Shown here in pieces: positions 7,683 through 17,197 of a DNA stretch of 64,000 nucleotides. The translations under genes and the position numbers were made by a program. The notes beneath the pieces are model-generated. The model had not been told where the DNA came from, did not search any database, and saw only the letters and a program-made list of their open reading frames with translations. The stretch is taken from the NCBI GenBank assembly GCA_023382675.1, contig JAHDWN010000011.1:19007-83006 (forward strand), given 5' to 3'. Within the stretch, counting starts at the first letter, position 1, and each line of letters begins with the position of its first letter. The stretch is from Anaerolineae bacterium. GTDB taxonomy: Bacteria > Chloroflexota > Anaerolineae > Aggregatilineales > Phototrophicaceae.

Positions 7683-8972
7683 TCATCCATGCGTTCGCAC
7701 GGTTGCCAGGCACTCGCGTGCCGCTCGCCAACCTGATTCTATCGCCCCGTGAACAGTCTGGGGGTTCGTATCATAAGCCGTAGCTTCTCCCGCAAAGAAA
7801 AGCGTATCGCCCTCTGACGCCGCCAAGAGCAGACGAGCATCCGCCGCGCCTGGTGGGACATGGGTGTAGCCGCCCAGGGCATACGGGTCGGCTGCCCAGG
7901 CGACCCGGCGAGCGTGAATCAGGTGTGGTTCCAGATTGTGTACGCCAAGTAAACGCTCCAATTCGCGCAGCCCTAATGCCAGCGCATGGGGTTCGCTCAA
8001 CGCATCGACCGCGCGCGCGCGGCTGGCCGTGACATAGCTACTGATGATCGGTTGGCCGTCGGGGCGACCATAGGCGGGCGTCCACCAGCGCGCAACTGTC
8101 CCCATGTGCGCCAGCAGCGTCATCGCGCCATCCCAATAGGACGTATCGAAACGATAGATGAGCTTTGTGGCCGCCTCGGTACGGAGTGCAGCCAGGGCAT
8201 GCTGCTTGTTTGCGCTCAGGGCGGGATCAAAGCGGATAGTGTTCTGCTGTAAAAGCGCCGCGGGCACGGTGACGATACACTGCTGTGCTTCATAGGTGTG
8301 TGACTCTGTCTGGACGCGCACACCATCGCCCCACGTAATTTTGTGGACAGGCGAGTTGAGCATAAGTGGCAAGCTCTCGGCCATCCAGTTCAGCAGCGGC
8401 GCATAGCCCTCCAGGATGCGAAACTCGCGCGTGCCAGCGTGATCGACCCGTATCTCGCGGATGAGATCGGCGCAGCTCAGAGTTTCGACCGAAGCGCAGC
8501 ATGTCTGTGCCAGCAGCACGTCGGCAATCTCCAGCGCCCGCCGGTCAAAACCGCTGCCGCGCAGATAGTCCGCCAGGGAGCGATCGCCGCCCGCCACCGA
8601 TTGATCATCAAGGTGGCGCTGCGCATTGAACAACTTGTCGATCAGGAAGCACGTCTCGTAGCAGGATTGACGGCATGGAATCGCCTTGCCGCCGTCCGAC
8701 CAGAACAGGCCGCCTTTACGATCAACCTCGACGGCATGTAATCCAGCCTCAGAAATCAGCCCGTAGGTTGCGGCACGCTCGCCGTGAATGAATTCCGCGC
8801 CCAACTCGATAGGGAAGTCGGCGAAATCGTTCGTCGTCCAGATGCGCCCACCGATGCGGTCTCGCGCTTCCAGGATACAAACGTTAAGTCCGGCGTCCTG
8901 TAAGAGCCGTGCTGCTGCCAGCCCTGCCGCGCCGGCTCCGACGACGATCACGTCCCAGGTTGTCGTATCCAT
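7683..8972 (-). CDS. Flavin-containing amine oxidase (FAD-dependent)
   Basis: FAD enzyme that oxidises a primary or secondary amine to an imine with release of hydrogen peroxide. The 429-residue protein begins with the Rossmann dinucleotide motif VVGAGAAGLAAARLL at about 10-24, then EARDRIGGRI, the signature of the monoamine oxidase superfamily. A C-terminal FAD-binding segment reads LFFAGEAT near residue 385, followed by TVHGAIESG. No signal peptide is seen, so it is cytoplasmic. It lies between a membrane protein gene and a 4Fe-4S protein gene on the same strand without tight coupling. The substrate is not predictable. Confidence 0.85.
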   Translation of the reverse strand: MDTTTWDVIVVGAGAAGLAAARLLQDAGLNVCILEARDRIGGRIWTTNDFADFPIELGAEFIHGERAATYGLISEAGLHAVEVDRKGGLFWSDGGKAIPCRQSCYETCFLIDKLFNAQRHLDDQSVAGGDRSLADYLRGSGFDRRALEIADVLLAQTCCASVETLSCADLIREIRVDHAGTREFRILEGYAPLLNWMAESLPLMLNSPVHKITWGDGVRVQTESHTYEAQQCIVTVPAALLQQNTIRFDPALSANKQHALAALRTEAATKLIYRFDTSYWDGAMTLLAHMGTVARWWTPAYGRPDGQPIISSYVTASRARAVDALSEPHALALGLRELERLLGVHNLEPHLIHARRVAWAADPYALGGYTHVPPGAADARLLLAASEGDTLFFAGEATAYDTNPQTVHGAIESGWRAARECLATVRTHG

Positions 8973-9013
8973 GATCTTGTGCCCTTCTTCAGCGTATCCG
9001 CATTCGTCCAGGA

Positions 9014-9973
9014 TTATGCCTTACCCACAGATGGCAACTGCACATCCAATAGTTCCTGGCTGCCCGCGTCAAACCCAAACGACAACTTGAGCGCGTCGTC
9101 AGGACAGGTATTGAGACATTCCTGACACAACGTACATTCGGTTGATAGCACGCGCTGACCGCCGAGCACGTAATCCGGAATCCGGATGTTCATCGGGCAA
9201 ACTTTGATGCAGACCTGAGTCTGACAGGCGGCGCACAGCGCGCGGTCGCCTTTGATCTTGAGGAGGGAGTAGCGACTCACGGTTTTCAGCGGCACGGCGA
9301 TGGGGCACAAGTATTTGCAGAATGCGCGGTTATCGCGCAGGGCAATCGCCATACCGACGCCGATTAGATGATAGAGGAGCAAGCCCACGAAGAACCAGTG
9401 CTGGCCGGTTTCGCCAAGCGCGCCGTCACGATAGCCGAAGACGAACCACAAGACGAGCACCAGCAGGAGCGAGACGCCGAAATGCAGGTAGCGCAGCCGC
9501 CCCCAGCGTGGCGAGATGATGCGCTCGCCGCTCTTGTACGGCAGCAGGTCATAGACCATGCTGTACCAGCAGGCCCAGCCACACCAGATGCGGCCCATCA
9601 GCAGCGGGCCGAAGATCTTGGCGATGGCATAGTGCAAAATCACAGGCAGGCTCAGGCTGGTCAGCACGCCGAAGAACAGCCCCTCGATCTGCATGTTGCC
9701 GCGCCGCGAGGCAAACGCAACGCCGATCAAGAGCGTCCCCACGATGATGAGCACGATCCGCCGCGCAAACGTGCGCCGTTGGCGCGGCAGGGCGATGAAA
9801 AACGCGACGCCGCCACCAATCGCGACCAGACCATAGCCGATCACAAGGGCGGGCGCGATACTGCCGGTGAAATACCACTGCAAAACGACCAGTGTCCAGA
9901 AGGAGATCAGGATAAATGCAAATATCAGCATGACTCGCTGCAAATCTGCACCGCTTTTTTGAGAAGCTGACAT
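9014..9973 (-). CDS. Membrane 4Fe-4S binding protein (NapH/MauN/CcoG-like)
   Basis: Electron-transfer membrane protein of 319 residues. About five to six membrane helices (about 10-210) include a CGWACWYSM segment. They are followed by a Cys motif (CKYLCPIAVP) and a pair of ferredoxin-type clusters, CAACQTQVCIKVCP and CTLCQECLNTCP, near residues 240-295. This is the layout of NapH/MauN/NosR-related quinol-linked ferredoxins. No nitrate, methylamine or nitrous-oxide reductase gene is near. It may donate electrons to an unlinked enzyme or serve in cofactor assembly. It ends 41 bases before the amine oxidase start and is possibly in the same transcript, a pairing that might be functional (inference). 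Confidence 0.8.
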   Translation of the reverse strand: MSASQKSGADLQRVMLIFAFILISFWTLVVLQWYFTGSIAPALVIGYGLVAIGGGVAFFIALPRQRRTFARRIVLIIVGTLLIGVAFASRRGNMQIEGLFFGVLTSLSLPVILHYAIAKIFGPLLMGRIWCGWACWYSMVYDLLPYKSGERIISPRWGRLRYLHFGVSLLLVLVLWFVFGYRDGALGETGQHWFFVGLLLYHLIGVGMAIALRDNRAFCKYLCPIAVPLKTVSRYSLLKIKGDRALCAACQTQVCIKVCPMNIRIPDYVLGGQRVLSTECTLCQECLNTCPDDALKLSFGFDAGSQELLDVQLPSVGKA

Positions 9974-10102
9974 GACTCGACCTTCTGCTTGGTTGGGCAG
10001 GCTTTGTTACACTCTAATGCGAATGCCGCGGGTGAGAAAATGTACATTGTCACAGTTACAGGGTGTCGTGTTGCCTGTTCATATCTCTGCGTGAGACTGC
10101 TA

Positions 10103-10131
10103 TTGTCATAGCCTGTGCCTCCGCCTAGAAT
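10103..10131 (+). promoter_or_regulatory. Sigma-70-like promoter of argS
   Basis: TTGTCA and TAGAAT are separated by 17 bases, about 47 bases before the GTG start of argS. The TAGAAT -10 form recurs at the tRNA operon promoter near 17.36 kb. Confidence 0.5.
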
Positions 10132-10177
10132 TCAACCTAATTCAGCAACCAACCGATCTTCATAAGGATCTGCCAAC

Positions 10178-11887
10178 GTGAAACTGCTGCCTCAAGAAAT
10201 TGCCGATCTTGTCGCTCACGCCGTCCAAGCCGCGCAAGCTGCGGGGGATCTGCCTGTATTCGACCTGCCTGAGTTTGACATTCGTCCGCCCAAGCGGCCT
10301 GAGCAGGGCGATTACGCCGCGTCGGTGGCGCTGGCGCTGGCAAAGACGGCGGGGATGCCGCCGCTGGAAATCGCCAACCGCATCGCGAAATATCTGCCAT
10401 CGGCGGTCTTTGTGGGCAGCGTCGAAGTCGTTCCGCCGGGCTACGTCAACTTCCGCTTGAGCGATGCCTGGCTCAAACAGCAAGTCGAAACCATCATCGC
10501 CGAAGGGGAGTCGGCCTTCGCACTCGATATCGGCGCAGGCAAACGTGCCCAGGTCGAGTTCGTCAGCGCCAACCCGACCGGCCCGCTCACCGTCGGGCGC
10601 ACCCGCGGCGGCGTTATCGGCGATTCGACCGCGCGCGTGCTCGAAGCGGCAGGCTACAACGTCGAGCGCGAATACTACTTCAACAACGCCGGCCGCCAGA
10701 TGCGCAACCTGGGCAACAGCCTGCGCCTGCGCTATCTCCAGGCTTTGGGCCGGGAGGTGAAGCTGCCGGATGACGATTCGTTCTACCAGGGCAAATACCT
10801 GATCGATTTCGCCCATGACCTGGTAAAAGAGCGGGGGGATGTGCTGGCAGATGCCGACTGGCAGCCGTTCAAGGACTATGCTGAGCAGCGCATGTTCGAC
10901 TGGATCAAGAACAGCCTGGCGCGCATCCAGATTCGCCATGACGTCTTCTTCAACGAAAACAGCCTCTATGAGAGTGGGGCGATCTGGAAGGTAATGGAGG
11001 AGTTGCAAGAGCGCGGCTACGTCTACAAGGCCGTCCTGCCGGAAGATGCTGACCCGGAAGATGTAGCGGAGAACGATAGCAAAGGCGAGGCCGTCTGGTT
11101 CCGCAGCACGCAGTTCGGCGACACCAAAGATCGCGTCCTGGTCAAGAGCAGTGGCGAACCCACCTACACGCTCCCGGACATCGCTTACCACGCGAACAAG
11201 ATCGAGCGGGGTTTCGACCTGATGGTCAACATCCTGGGGTCGGATCATCTGGTGCAGGCGCAGGTCGTCAAATACGGTCTGATGGCGCTTGGCCTGGACC
11301 CAAGCAAGGTGCGCGTCATCATCAACCAGATGGTGCTGGTCATGCAGGATGGCAAACCTGTGCGCGGCTCGACCCGGCGCGGCATCTTCGACACCCTCGA
11401 CGATCTGATCGATGAGACCAGCCCGGACGCTGTGCGCTATCTCATGCTCGCGCGCAGCCCGGACAGCCAGCACACCTTCGATCTCGACCTGGCGGTCAAG
11501 CAGTCGAACGACAACCCGGTCTACTACATTCAGAACGCGCACGTTCGCTGCGCCGGTATTTTTCGCGAGGCGGCGGCGCGCGGAGTCAGCGACGATGGCG
11601 CAGATGTCAGCCTGCTCAGCGCCGACGAACTGCGTTTCATCCGCAAAGCGCTCGAACTGGGCGAAGTCATTGAGGTCGCCGCGCGCAATCTGGAGGCCTA
11701 CCGGGTTGCGTTCTATGCCCAGGAACTGGCGCAGGTTTTCCATCCGATCTACGACAGTGTCCGCGCCTTGCACAGCGAAGTGCCGCCGGAATTACAGAAA
11801 GCTCGCTTGCGCTTTTACCGTGCGGCGCAGGTGGTCTTCAGGCGCGTGCTGACGCTCATGGGCATGACCGCGCCGGACTATATGTGA
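10178..11887 (+). CDS. argS: Arginyl-tRNA synthetase with altered HIGH signature
   Basis: Class I synthetase that charges tRNA-Arg. The 569 residues match the family length. An N-terminal additional domain is followed by VEFVSANPTGPL at about 127-137, a catalytic core with YYFNNAGRQM, and an anticodon-binding DALR-like C-terminus with QNAHVRCAGIF. The start is GTG 10178, with AAGGA about ten bases upstream. The class signature after GPL reads TVGR (residues 138-141) where HVGH or HVGN is usual, so both signature histidines are absent. The KMSK region reads KPVRGSTRRG near residue 394. This is the only argS in the window. The rest is well conserved, so it is likely active. Confidence 0.93.
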   Translation: MKLLPQEIADLVAHAVQAAQAAGDLPVFDLPEFDIRPPKRPEQGDYAASVALALAKTAGMPPLEIANRIAKYLPSAVFVGSVEVVPPGYVNFRLSDAWLKQQVETIIAEGESAFALDIGAGKRAQVEFVSANPTGPLTVGRTRGGVIGDSTARVLEAAGYNVEREYYFNNAGRQMRNLGNSLRLRYLQALGREVKLPDDDSFYQGKYLIDFAHDLVKERGDVLADADWQPFKDYAEQRMFDWIKNSLARIQIRHDVFFNENSLYESGAIWKVMEELQERGYVYKAVLPEDADPEDVAENDSKGEAVWFRSTQFGDTKDRVLVKSSGEPTYTLPDIAYHANKIERGFDLMVNILGSDHLVQAQVVKYGLMALGLDPSKVRVIINQMVLVMQDGKPVRGSTRRGIFDTLDDLIDETSPDAVRYLMLARSPDSQHTFDLDLAVKQSNDNPVYYIQNAHVRCAGIFREAAARGVSDDGADVSLLSADELRFIRKALELGEVIEVAARNLEAYRVAFYAQELAQVFHPIYDSVRALHSEVPPELQKARLRFYRAAQVVFRRVLTLMGMTAPDYM

Positions 11888-11901
11888 CGGTCGTTTCTCG
11901 G

Positions 11902-11924
11902 AGGCAGCCAGGTCGTGGCTGTCT
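11902..11924 (+). terminator. Hairpin after argS
   Basis: A 9-bp stem (AGGCAGCCA with TGGCTGTCT, one G-T pair) around a 5-base loop lies 15 bases past the argS stop. No T-tract follows, so termination is only probable. Confidence 0.4.
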
Positions 11925-12020
11925 CTGATTCGCCTGCAAAAGGCATGTGCTGTCAGCCGGTGGGCCGCCCTCCCCCGACGGCGATTGCGTCCATGCGTGA
12001 CGTGTTGCGCATCGGCTCAG

Positions 12021-12110
12021 CCAGCGTATAGGGGGGTGATGACATGTGGCGACGCGTCAGAAAGCGTATGGGGGAGCGACAAAGGATCATGCCAGCCATA
12101 GGGGGGTGAC
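12021..12110. repeat. G-rich imperfect direct repeats in the argS-dcd gap
   Basis: The gap of about 340 bases between argS and dcd holds no gene. It contains two near-identical copies of a CCAGc-taTAGGGGGGTGA element, at 12021-12040 and 12091-12110, with a weaker relative (GCGTATGGGGGAGCGAC) between them. The two clear copies are 70 bases apart and each carries a run of six G. They could be a regulator site or chance duplication; nothing else is recognised in the gap apart from a possible GATAAT -10 box at 12179. Confidence 0.4.
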
Positions 12111-12224
12111 TTGGGATATTTGGGATAACTTTGGATAAGCGTTCGCCGATGAATTTATGTCTCAACGCTCTTGCTTGCGATAATTCCGTCATCGGCATCG
12201 AGCACTTTTTCAGGAGCACATGAA

Positions 12225-12779
12225 ATGGGCCTCAAACCCGACCATTGGATTCGCAAGATGGCGCTCGAACACGGCATGATCGAGCCATTTGTGGAAAAAC
12301 AGGTGCGCAACGGCGTCATCAGCTTCGGTCTGTCCTCCTACGGTTACGATTTGCGCGTGGCGGACGAGTTCAAAGTCTTCACCGACGTTTTCAACGCTAT
12401 TGTCGATCCCAAGCATTTCGCGCCTAACTCGTTTGTGGACATCAAAGCTGACGAATGCATCATCCCACCGCGCTCGTTCGCCCTTGCGCGCTCGGTCGAA
12501 TACTTCCGCATCCCGCGCAACGTCTTGACCGTCTGCGTTGGCAAATCCACCTATGCGCGCTGCGGCATCATTACCAACGTGACGCCGCTCGAAAGCGGCT
12601 GGGAAGGGTTCGTCACCCTCGAAATCAGCAACACGACCCCCCTACCGGCCAAGATTTATGCCAATGAAGGTCTGGTGCAGGTACTGTTCTTCGAAGGCGA
12701 CGGCGAGCCAGAGATCTCCTATGCCGACCGCAAAGGCAAATATCAAGGGCAGACAGGTGTGACACCCCCCAGACTGTGA
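12225..12779 (+). CDS. dcd: dCTP deaminase
   Basis: Converts dCTP to dUTP, feeding thymidylate synthesis. The protein has 184 residues from ATG 12225, which follows an AGGAG site by eight bases; the frame is open further upstream but without homology. The family core is visible: [10 protein letters not shown], then the segment [15 protein letters not shown] containing the catalytic Glu, and the C-terminal lid with [11 protein letters not shown]. The length is at the short end, typical of trimeric Dcd. There is no sign of a fused dUTPase activity beyond the normal fold. Confidence 0.93.
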   Translation: MGLKPDHWIRKMALEHGMIEPFVEKQVRNGVISFGLSSYGYDLRVADEFKVFTDVFNAIVDPKHFAPNSFVDIKADECIIPPRSFALARSVEYFRIPRNVLTVCVGKSTYARCGIITNVTPLESGWEGFVTLEISNTTPLPAKIYANEGLVQVLFFEGDGEPEISYADRKGKYQGQTGVTPPRL

Positions 12780-12896
12780 GGTACGCGGGATACTCCATGC
12801 TCCTATCGTGTAGGCGCGGCATCGCCGGAAATGCTTGCGCCGAATCCATACACGCGGTTCAATTGTTTCCTCTGCTAACGCGAAAGGGAAACCGAC

Positions 12897-13925
<1,029 letters not shown>

Positions 13926-13957
13926 GCGGTGGGCGCGCAAACCAATTGCGATATCGG

Positions 13958-14836
13958 TCAATCCTGGGGGAGCGATGCGCCCGATGCTAGTGCCCGAATG
14001 TAGGCCGTTACTTCATCCATCATATTCACCGGGTAAGCATAACCAAGCTGGTTTGCGGTTTCTTGAGTCAACCGTGAAAATAACTTGATTGAAGCCAACA
14101 CCGCGCGCCAGCTATCCTCTGCATCGAACTGCGCGAACACACCGTGGATTTCCCGCCATGTGGCGTCATTAACCCAATCACGCATAAAATCGCCGCGATA
14201 GTAGGTGTCAATTGAAGCGCCGTGAGCAGCGTGGGCGTGCCATTCAAGCATTTCCAGTAACATCGTTTGCTGGATCTGATCTGCCCATTTGACTTTCCAC
14301 AAATTGCCACGCTTGATCTGTTTGGCGACATAGACCGCACCATAGAAATAACTCTCGATCCGTTTCGCAAACTGCTCTCGTGTCGGCGGCACATGAGCAG
14401 GTGGCTCGAAAGTTTTTGGCGGCGGGAGCTGGGCGGCGAGACCGTCCTTATCGAGGAGGATTTCGTAGCCGCGCACCATATCGTCCCACAGATCTTGTTT
14501 CTCGATCATTTGTTGTAATGCGCCAACCTGTGCAATCGAAAAGTCGACCTTGATGCCACCTTGATACAGGATTAGCCAGTTTTTTGTTCCATCTTCCCAT
14601 TCTTCCAGCATGATCGTCCATACGGGCGCATACTCGCGCATCCAGTTGATAAAGACATCACTGTTTTTGCTGGTCTCTGTGATGAAGACATCCAGGTCAA
14701 GATCAGCATACGCATCAGCCGGTTTGACTTTGCGAGCCTGCGAACCGACTATAAGAATCGCACGCACATCAGCATGGGACATCGCCCATTGCAACAAATC
14801 GCCTTTCAACTTCCCGTAGAACGTTTGGCTATTCAC
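13958..14836 (-). CDS. Aminoglycoside 6-adenylyltransferase-like protein (ANT(6)/AadK family)
   Basis: Protein of 292 residues with the nucleotidyltransferase pattern ILIVGSQARK followed by ADLDLDVFI near residues 28-52. It also has the family's WLILYQGGIKVDFSI strand with a third acidic residue, and a helical C-terminal domain (about 150-290). Known relatives adenylate streptomycin, but chromosomal homologues are common and often have unknown substrates, so resistance should not be assumed. The start is GTG 14836. It sits in a disturbed region between the intact LLM gene and a damaged copy of its 3' end, which suggests it arrived by insertion. Confidence 0.75.
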   Translation of the reverse strand: MNSQTFYGKLKGDLLQWAMSHADVRAILIVGSQARKVKPADAYADLDLDVFITETSKNSDVFINWMREYAPVWTIMLEEWEDGTKNWLILYQGGIKVDFSIAQVGALQQMIEKQDLWDDMVRGYEILLDKDGLAAQLPPPKTFEPPAHVPPTREQFAKRIESYFYGAVYVAKQIKRGNLWKVKWADQIQQTMLLEMLEWHAHAAHGASIDTYYRGDFMRDWVNDATWREIHGVFAQFDAEDSWRAVLASIKLFSRLTQETANQLGYAYPVNMMDEVTAYIRALASGASLPQD

Positions 14837-14863
14837 CTATCCCCAGCCCTCCCTAGCTGCGCC

Positions 14864-15068
14864 TCACACAATTTGATAATGACCGACAGAGTTAAGAACC
14901 TGCAAGTTATGGGCGATGTTTGAGCGGTGATTGATCACGGTCTTGTCCGCAATATGTATTTGAGTAGCAAGTGCGGGATTGTTCAAACCGTGCGCGATGA
15001 GATCGACAAATTCCAGATCACGCACGTTACGCACGGCCAATTCGCATAGTACAGATTGAGTGGAAGGG
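14864..15068 (-). pseudogene. LuxR-type helix-turn-helix remnant
   Basis: A short minus-strand frame ends in a recognisable LuxR/NarL C-terminal DNA-binding domain: the stretch from about 15030 to 14867 contains FVDLIAHGLNN, then LATQIHIADKTVINH and RSNIAHNLQV. The upstream part of any regulator (receiver or ATPase domain) is missing. The frame runs instead into antisense sequence of a duplicated LLM gene fragment. It is therefore a truncated gene, most likely silent. Confidence 0.65.
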
Positions 15069-15199
15069 GTCGCGCCCGTTGGGCCAAGGCACGCATCCAG
15101 GAGCGGTTGGCGGCCTGGCAAGCCAGCCCGATCACGACGCTGATGATCGGCGTCTATACCATTGACGATCTGCGAACCATGGCCGAACTGGTCTTATGA
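15069..15199 (+). pseudogene. Broken duplicate of the LLM oxidoreductase 3' end
   Basis: About 130 bases here match the end of the LLM gene (13797-13927) at roughly nine bases in ten, through to the stop. The last codons read [21 protein letters not shown], against the same sequence with V for I in the intact copy. One A is missing in the GGGCCAA run, which shifts the frame. This is what is left of a tandem duplicate whose 5' part was lost when the material at 13.96-15.07 kb came in. Confidence 0.85.
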
Positions 15200-15592
15200 T
15201 CGGCGGGTGTGCATCGCCTCTTCAAGTGAGATGAGTTCGCCGTCATCACCCATCTGCGTGCTATCGTCCAACATCAAACGGCGGCGCAGCGCGGCGATTT
15301 CCTCGTCGCTCATACTGTCAATCAAGCGCTCGGCCAGTGCCATATCGCTGGTCTTGGCCTTGGGCAGGCGACTCTGGCGGACTGATGTGGGGAGACTCTC
15401 TTCCACCCTGGCGCTGATGGCAATACCATAGCTTGCCACCCCTGCCGCCAACATCATGGCGATACCGAACAGGGTTTCGTTGGAACTCAATTCACTGCCG
15501 GTCAGCACCTTGAGCGCCATAAACAGCAACAGCAGCCCACCAACAATGCCCCAGATGACAATAATGGCCCCGGCTTTGTCTCTCGATCTCAC
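15194..15592 (-). CDS. Small two-helix membrane protein, tandem family copy 3
   Basis: Protein of 132 residues from GTG 15592, one base after the stop of the preceding copy. The frame is open to 15718, but only from VRSRDK does it align with its two neighbours. It has two membrane helices (about 8-30 and 42-62) and a cytoplasmic tail with the family motif KAKTSDMAL, DSMSDEEIAALRRRL and GELISLEEA. No known domain is recognised. The charged helical tail resembles short C-terminal modules used for protein contacts. The third copy in an operon of three, it is presumably co-translated with them. Confidence 0.7.
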   Translation of the reverse strand: MRSRDKAGAIIVIWGIVGGLLLLFMALKVLTGSELSSNETLFGIAMMLAAGVASYGIAISARVEESLPTSVRQSRLPKAKTSDMALAERLIDSMSDEEIAALRRRLMLDDSTQMGDDGELISLEEAMHTRRS

Positions 15593-15593
15593 G

Positions 15594-15986
15594 TTAACCT
15601 CCGCGGCGGCGTTTTTCTTTGAGCGCCTCTTCGAGCGAGAGGACTTCGCCGTCGTCACCCATGTGCGTGTTGTTGTCCAGGGTGAGTCGGCGGCGCAGGG
15701 TGGCGATCTCTTCATCACTCATACTGTCGATCATACGATCCACAAGCGACATATCGCTTGTCTTGGCTTTGCGTGAACTGTCAATCCGTTGTTCACGCGA
15801 CGGCTCGACGACTGTCTGGGTGCCGGCGGTGATGGCGATGCTGCCGCCAACCGCCGAGCCGATCAGCCCGATAACGATAAGGGCCACCCACCCATCCATC
15901 GACCTGCCAACGAGCGTGAAGAAACTCAGCGCTGCCGCGATCATCCACATGACGATAATCACGACGGCTTTATCTCTCGAAGTCAT
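15594..15986 (-). CDS. Small two-helix membrane protein, tandem family copy 2
   Basis: Protein of 130 residues starting MTSRDK, overlapping the stop of copy 1 by four bases (ATGA). It has two membrane helices (about 8-28 and 34-54), a polar linker, then the conserved tail KAKTSDMSL, DSMSDEEIATLRRRL and GEVLSLEEAL. It is closest to copy 3 in the tail (the MGDDGE stretch is shared). The function is unknown. Conservation of the tail above that of the membrane part suggests that the tail carries the role. Confidence 0.72.
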   Translation of the reverse strand: MTSRDKAVVIIVMWMIAAALSFFTLVGRSMDGWVALIVIGLIGSAVGGSIAITAGTQTVVEPSREQRIDSSRKAKTSDMSLVDRMIDSMSDEEIATLRRRLTLDNNTHMGDDGEVLSLEEALKEKRRRGG

Positions 15987-16381
15987 CGTCGTTCACCTCT
16001 TCTGGCTTGCAATGCCTCTTCCAGGGAAATTACTTCGCCGTCATCCTCGCCCGCCAGCAGACGGCGGCGCAGCGCGGCCAACTCTTCATCGCTCAGGCTC
16101 TCGACCATGCGATCCACAAGTGCCAGATCGCTGGTCTTGGCTTTGCCGGGGTCGCGCCTGTCGCTCTCATGTGCCCGATCTCCGCTGTCCGGCATCGTCC
16201 TGGTCATGATGGCGATAATGTAGGTACCGCCGAGCGCCATCGCACCAAAGACAACCGCGAAAATTGCGAAAACCCAACTTGTGGAACTGGTAAAATCAAG
16301 ACTGGTGAAAGTCACGCCAGCGAGAATGGCGATCACGATCCACATGGCGATCAGCGCCTGCGTCTTGTCTCTAGATTTCAC
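15983..16381 (-). CDS. Small two-helix membrane protein, tandem family copy 1
   Basis: Protein of 132 residues starting MKSRDKTQ. Two membrane helices (about 8-28 and 35-60) precede a tail with KAKTSDLAL, ESLSDEELAALRRRL and GEVISLEEAL. It is the first gene of a compact three-gene operon of paralogues with almost no spacing. The linker carries a mixed-charge stretch (GDRAHESDRRD) not shared with the others. No enzyme motif or signal peptide is seen. Confidence 0.72.
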   Translation of the reverse strand: MKSRDKTQALIAMWIVIAILAGVTFTSLDFTSSTSWVFAIFAVVFGAMALGGTYIIAIMTRTMPDSGDRAHESDRRDPGKAKTSDLALVDRMVESLSDEELAALRRRLLAGEDDGEVISLEEALQARRGERR

Positions 16382-16485
16382 GGGAACCCCCGCTATATCA
16401 AATGTGCGGTCTCAAATTCACTATGTGCGCACGACACGTATCCTTACGATGTATACGCAGTCAGGCACGTGAAGTTGCGCGTCAT

Positions 16486-16953
16486 TCAACCGCCGCGCCC
16501 GCGCCGTGTACGCGGAGAGGGGCCAGGGCGGTTACGCTCGTCGAGGTTGCGCCAGTCTGCGCGCCTGCCGCCACGAAATGAGTCTCGTGATGTCTGGACT
16601 TTTTCCAGCGCTTGTGGGCGCGCGTGTTCTGCGAAGAAGCCGAAATCGACGTACCAGCAGCCAGGGCTGCCCGGTTCACAGTCGATGCGGCCATGATCCT
16701 TGAAGACGAAAATGTCTGACGCAGCGCGCTTGAGCTTCTTCTTGAGGTTATTCCACTGTGATTTCGTCGGCTCGTCTTCGCCTTCCGCAAGCACAAAATA
16801 GCGCGGGGCGAAGATCGCGCGGAAAGAGTGATCGTCGCGTTGGATGAGACGGAGCAGCGCGGAGCGGTCATCCGTTTTATTCGTCAGGATGTGCGCAGCG
16901 AGGTCGCGGACTTCATCTGCGTTTCGGCGGCGAAAGTGTGGCAGGTCTTTCAT
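16486..16953 (-). CDS. Hypothetical protein
   Basis: Protein of 155 residues with a soluble, mixed-charge composition. The first ~115 residues look folded, with an amphipathic N-terminal helix (DEVRDLAAHILTN), a central segment AIFAPRYFVLAEG and a DIFVFKDHGRIDCE strand. The last 40 are Arg/Gly/Pro-rich and probably disordered. No family is recognised. It lies between the three-paralogue operon and the tRNA cluster with no obvious partner. Confidence 0.5.
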   Translation of the reverse strand: MKDLPHFRRRNADEVRDLAAHILTNKTDDRSALLRLIQRDDHSFRAIFAPRYFVLAEGEDEPTKSQWNNLKKKLKRAASDIFVFKDHGRIDCEPGSPGCWYVDFGFFAEHARPQALEKVQTSRDSFRGGRRADWRNLDERNRPGPSPRTRRGRGG

Positions 16954-17060
16954 GGGACTTGATCTTTGCTGTGCCTACATGATCAATTAGACCGCCAAAC
17001 CACGGCGCACGGCAAGAGAATTCCACGAATGGCGCTTTGTGGTATCAGAAGAGGCTGACA

Positions 17061-17089
17061 TACAAAGAGCCAGCTAAAATGTCTGGCTC
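17061..17089 (-). terminator. Terminator of the tRNA operon
   Basis: On the minus strand a 7-bp stem (GAGCCAG with CTGGCTC) around a 9-base loop is followed by TTTGTAT. It lies 23 bases past the last tRNA. Confidence 0.65.
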
Positions 17090-17111
17090 GTTTGCGGCGG
17101 CTTTGATGGAG

Positions 17112-17183
17112 TGGATCCAGTAGGATTCGAACCTACAACCAAGCGATTATGAGTCGCCTGCTCTGCCATTGAGCTATGGATCC
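17112..17183 (-). tRNA. tRNA with CAT anticodon, probably tRNA-Ile2 (lysidine type)
   Basis: A 72-base cloverleaf: acceptor GGATCCA pairs with TGGATCC, T-loop TTCGAAT, anticodon loop CTCATAA giving CAT. The anticodon arm (GGCGACTCATAATCGC) matches that of the minor isoleucine tRNA modified with lysidine in E. coli, so Ile2 is favoured over elongator Met. That choice needs a covariance-model check. CCA is not encoded. Confidence 0.85.
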
Positions 17184-17197
17184 CCTTCTTTTTTAGG

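Noticed and set aside
10160-11773. A 537-codon open frame on the minus strand opposite argS
   Set aside because: It is an antisense shadow of a GC-rich conserved gene. The translation has no recognisable domain and argS is certain.
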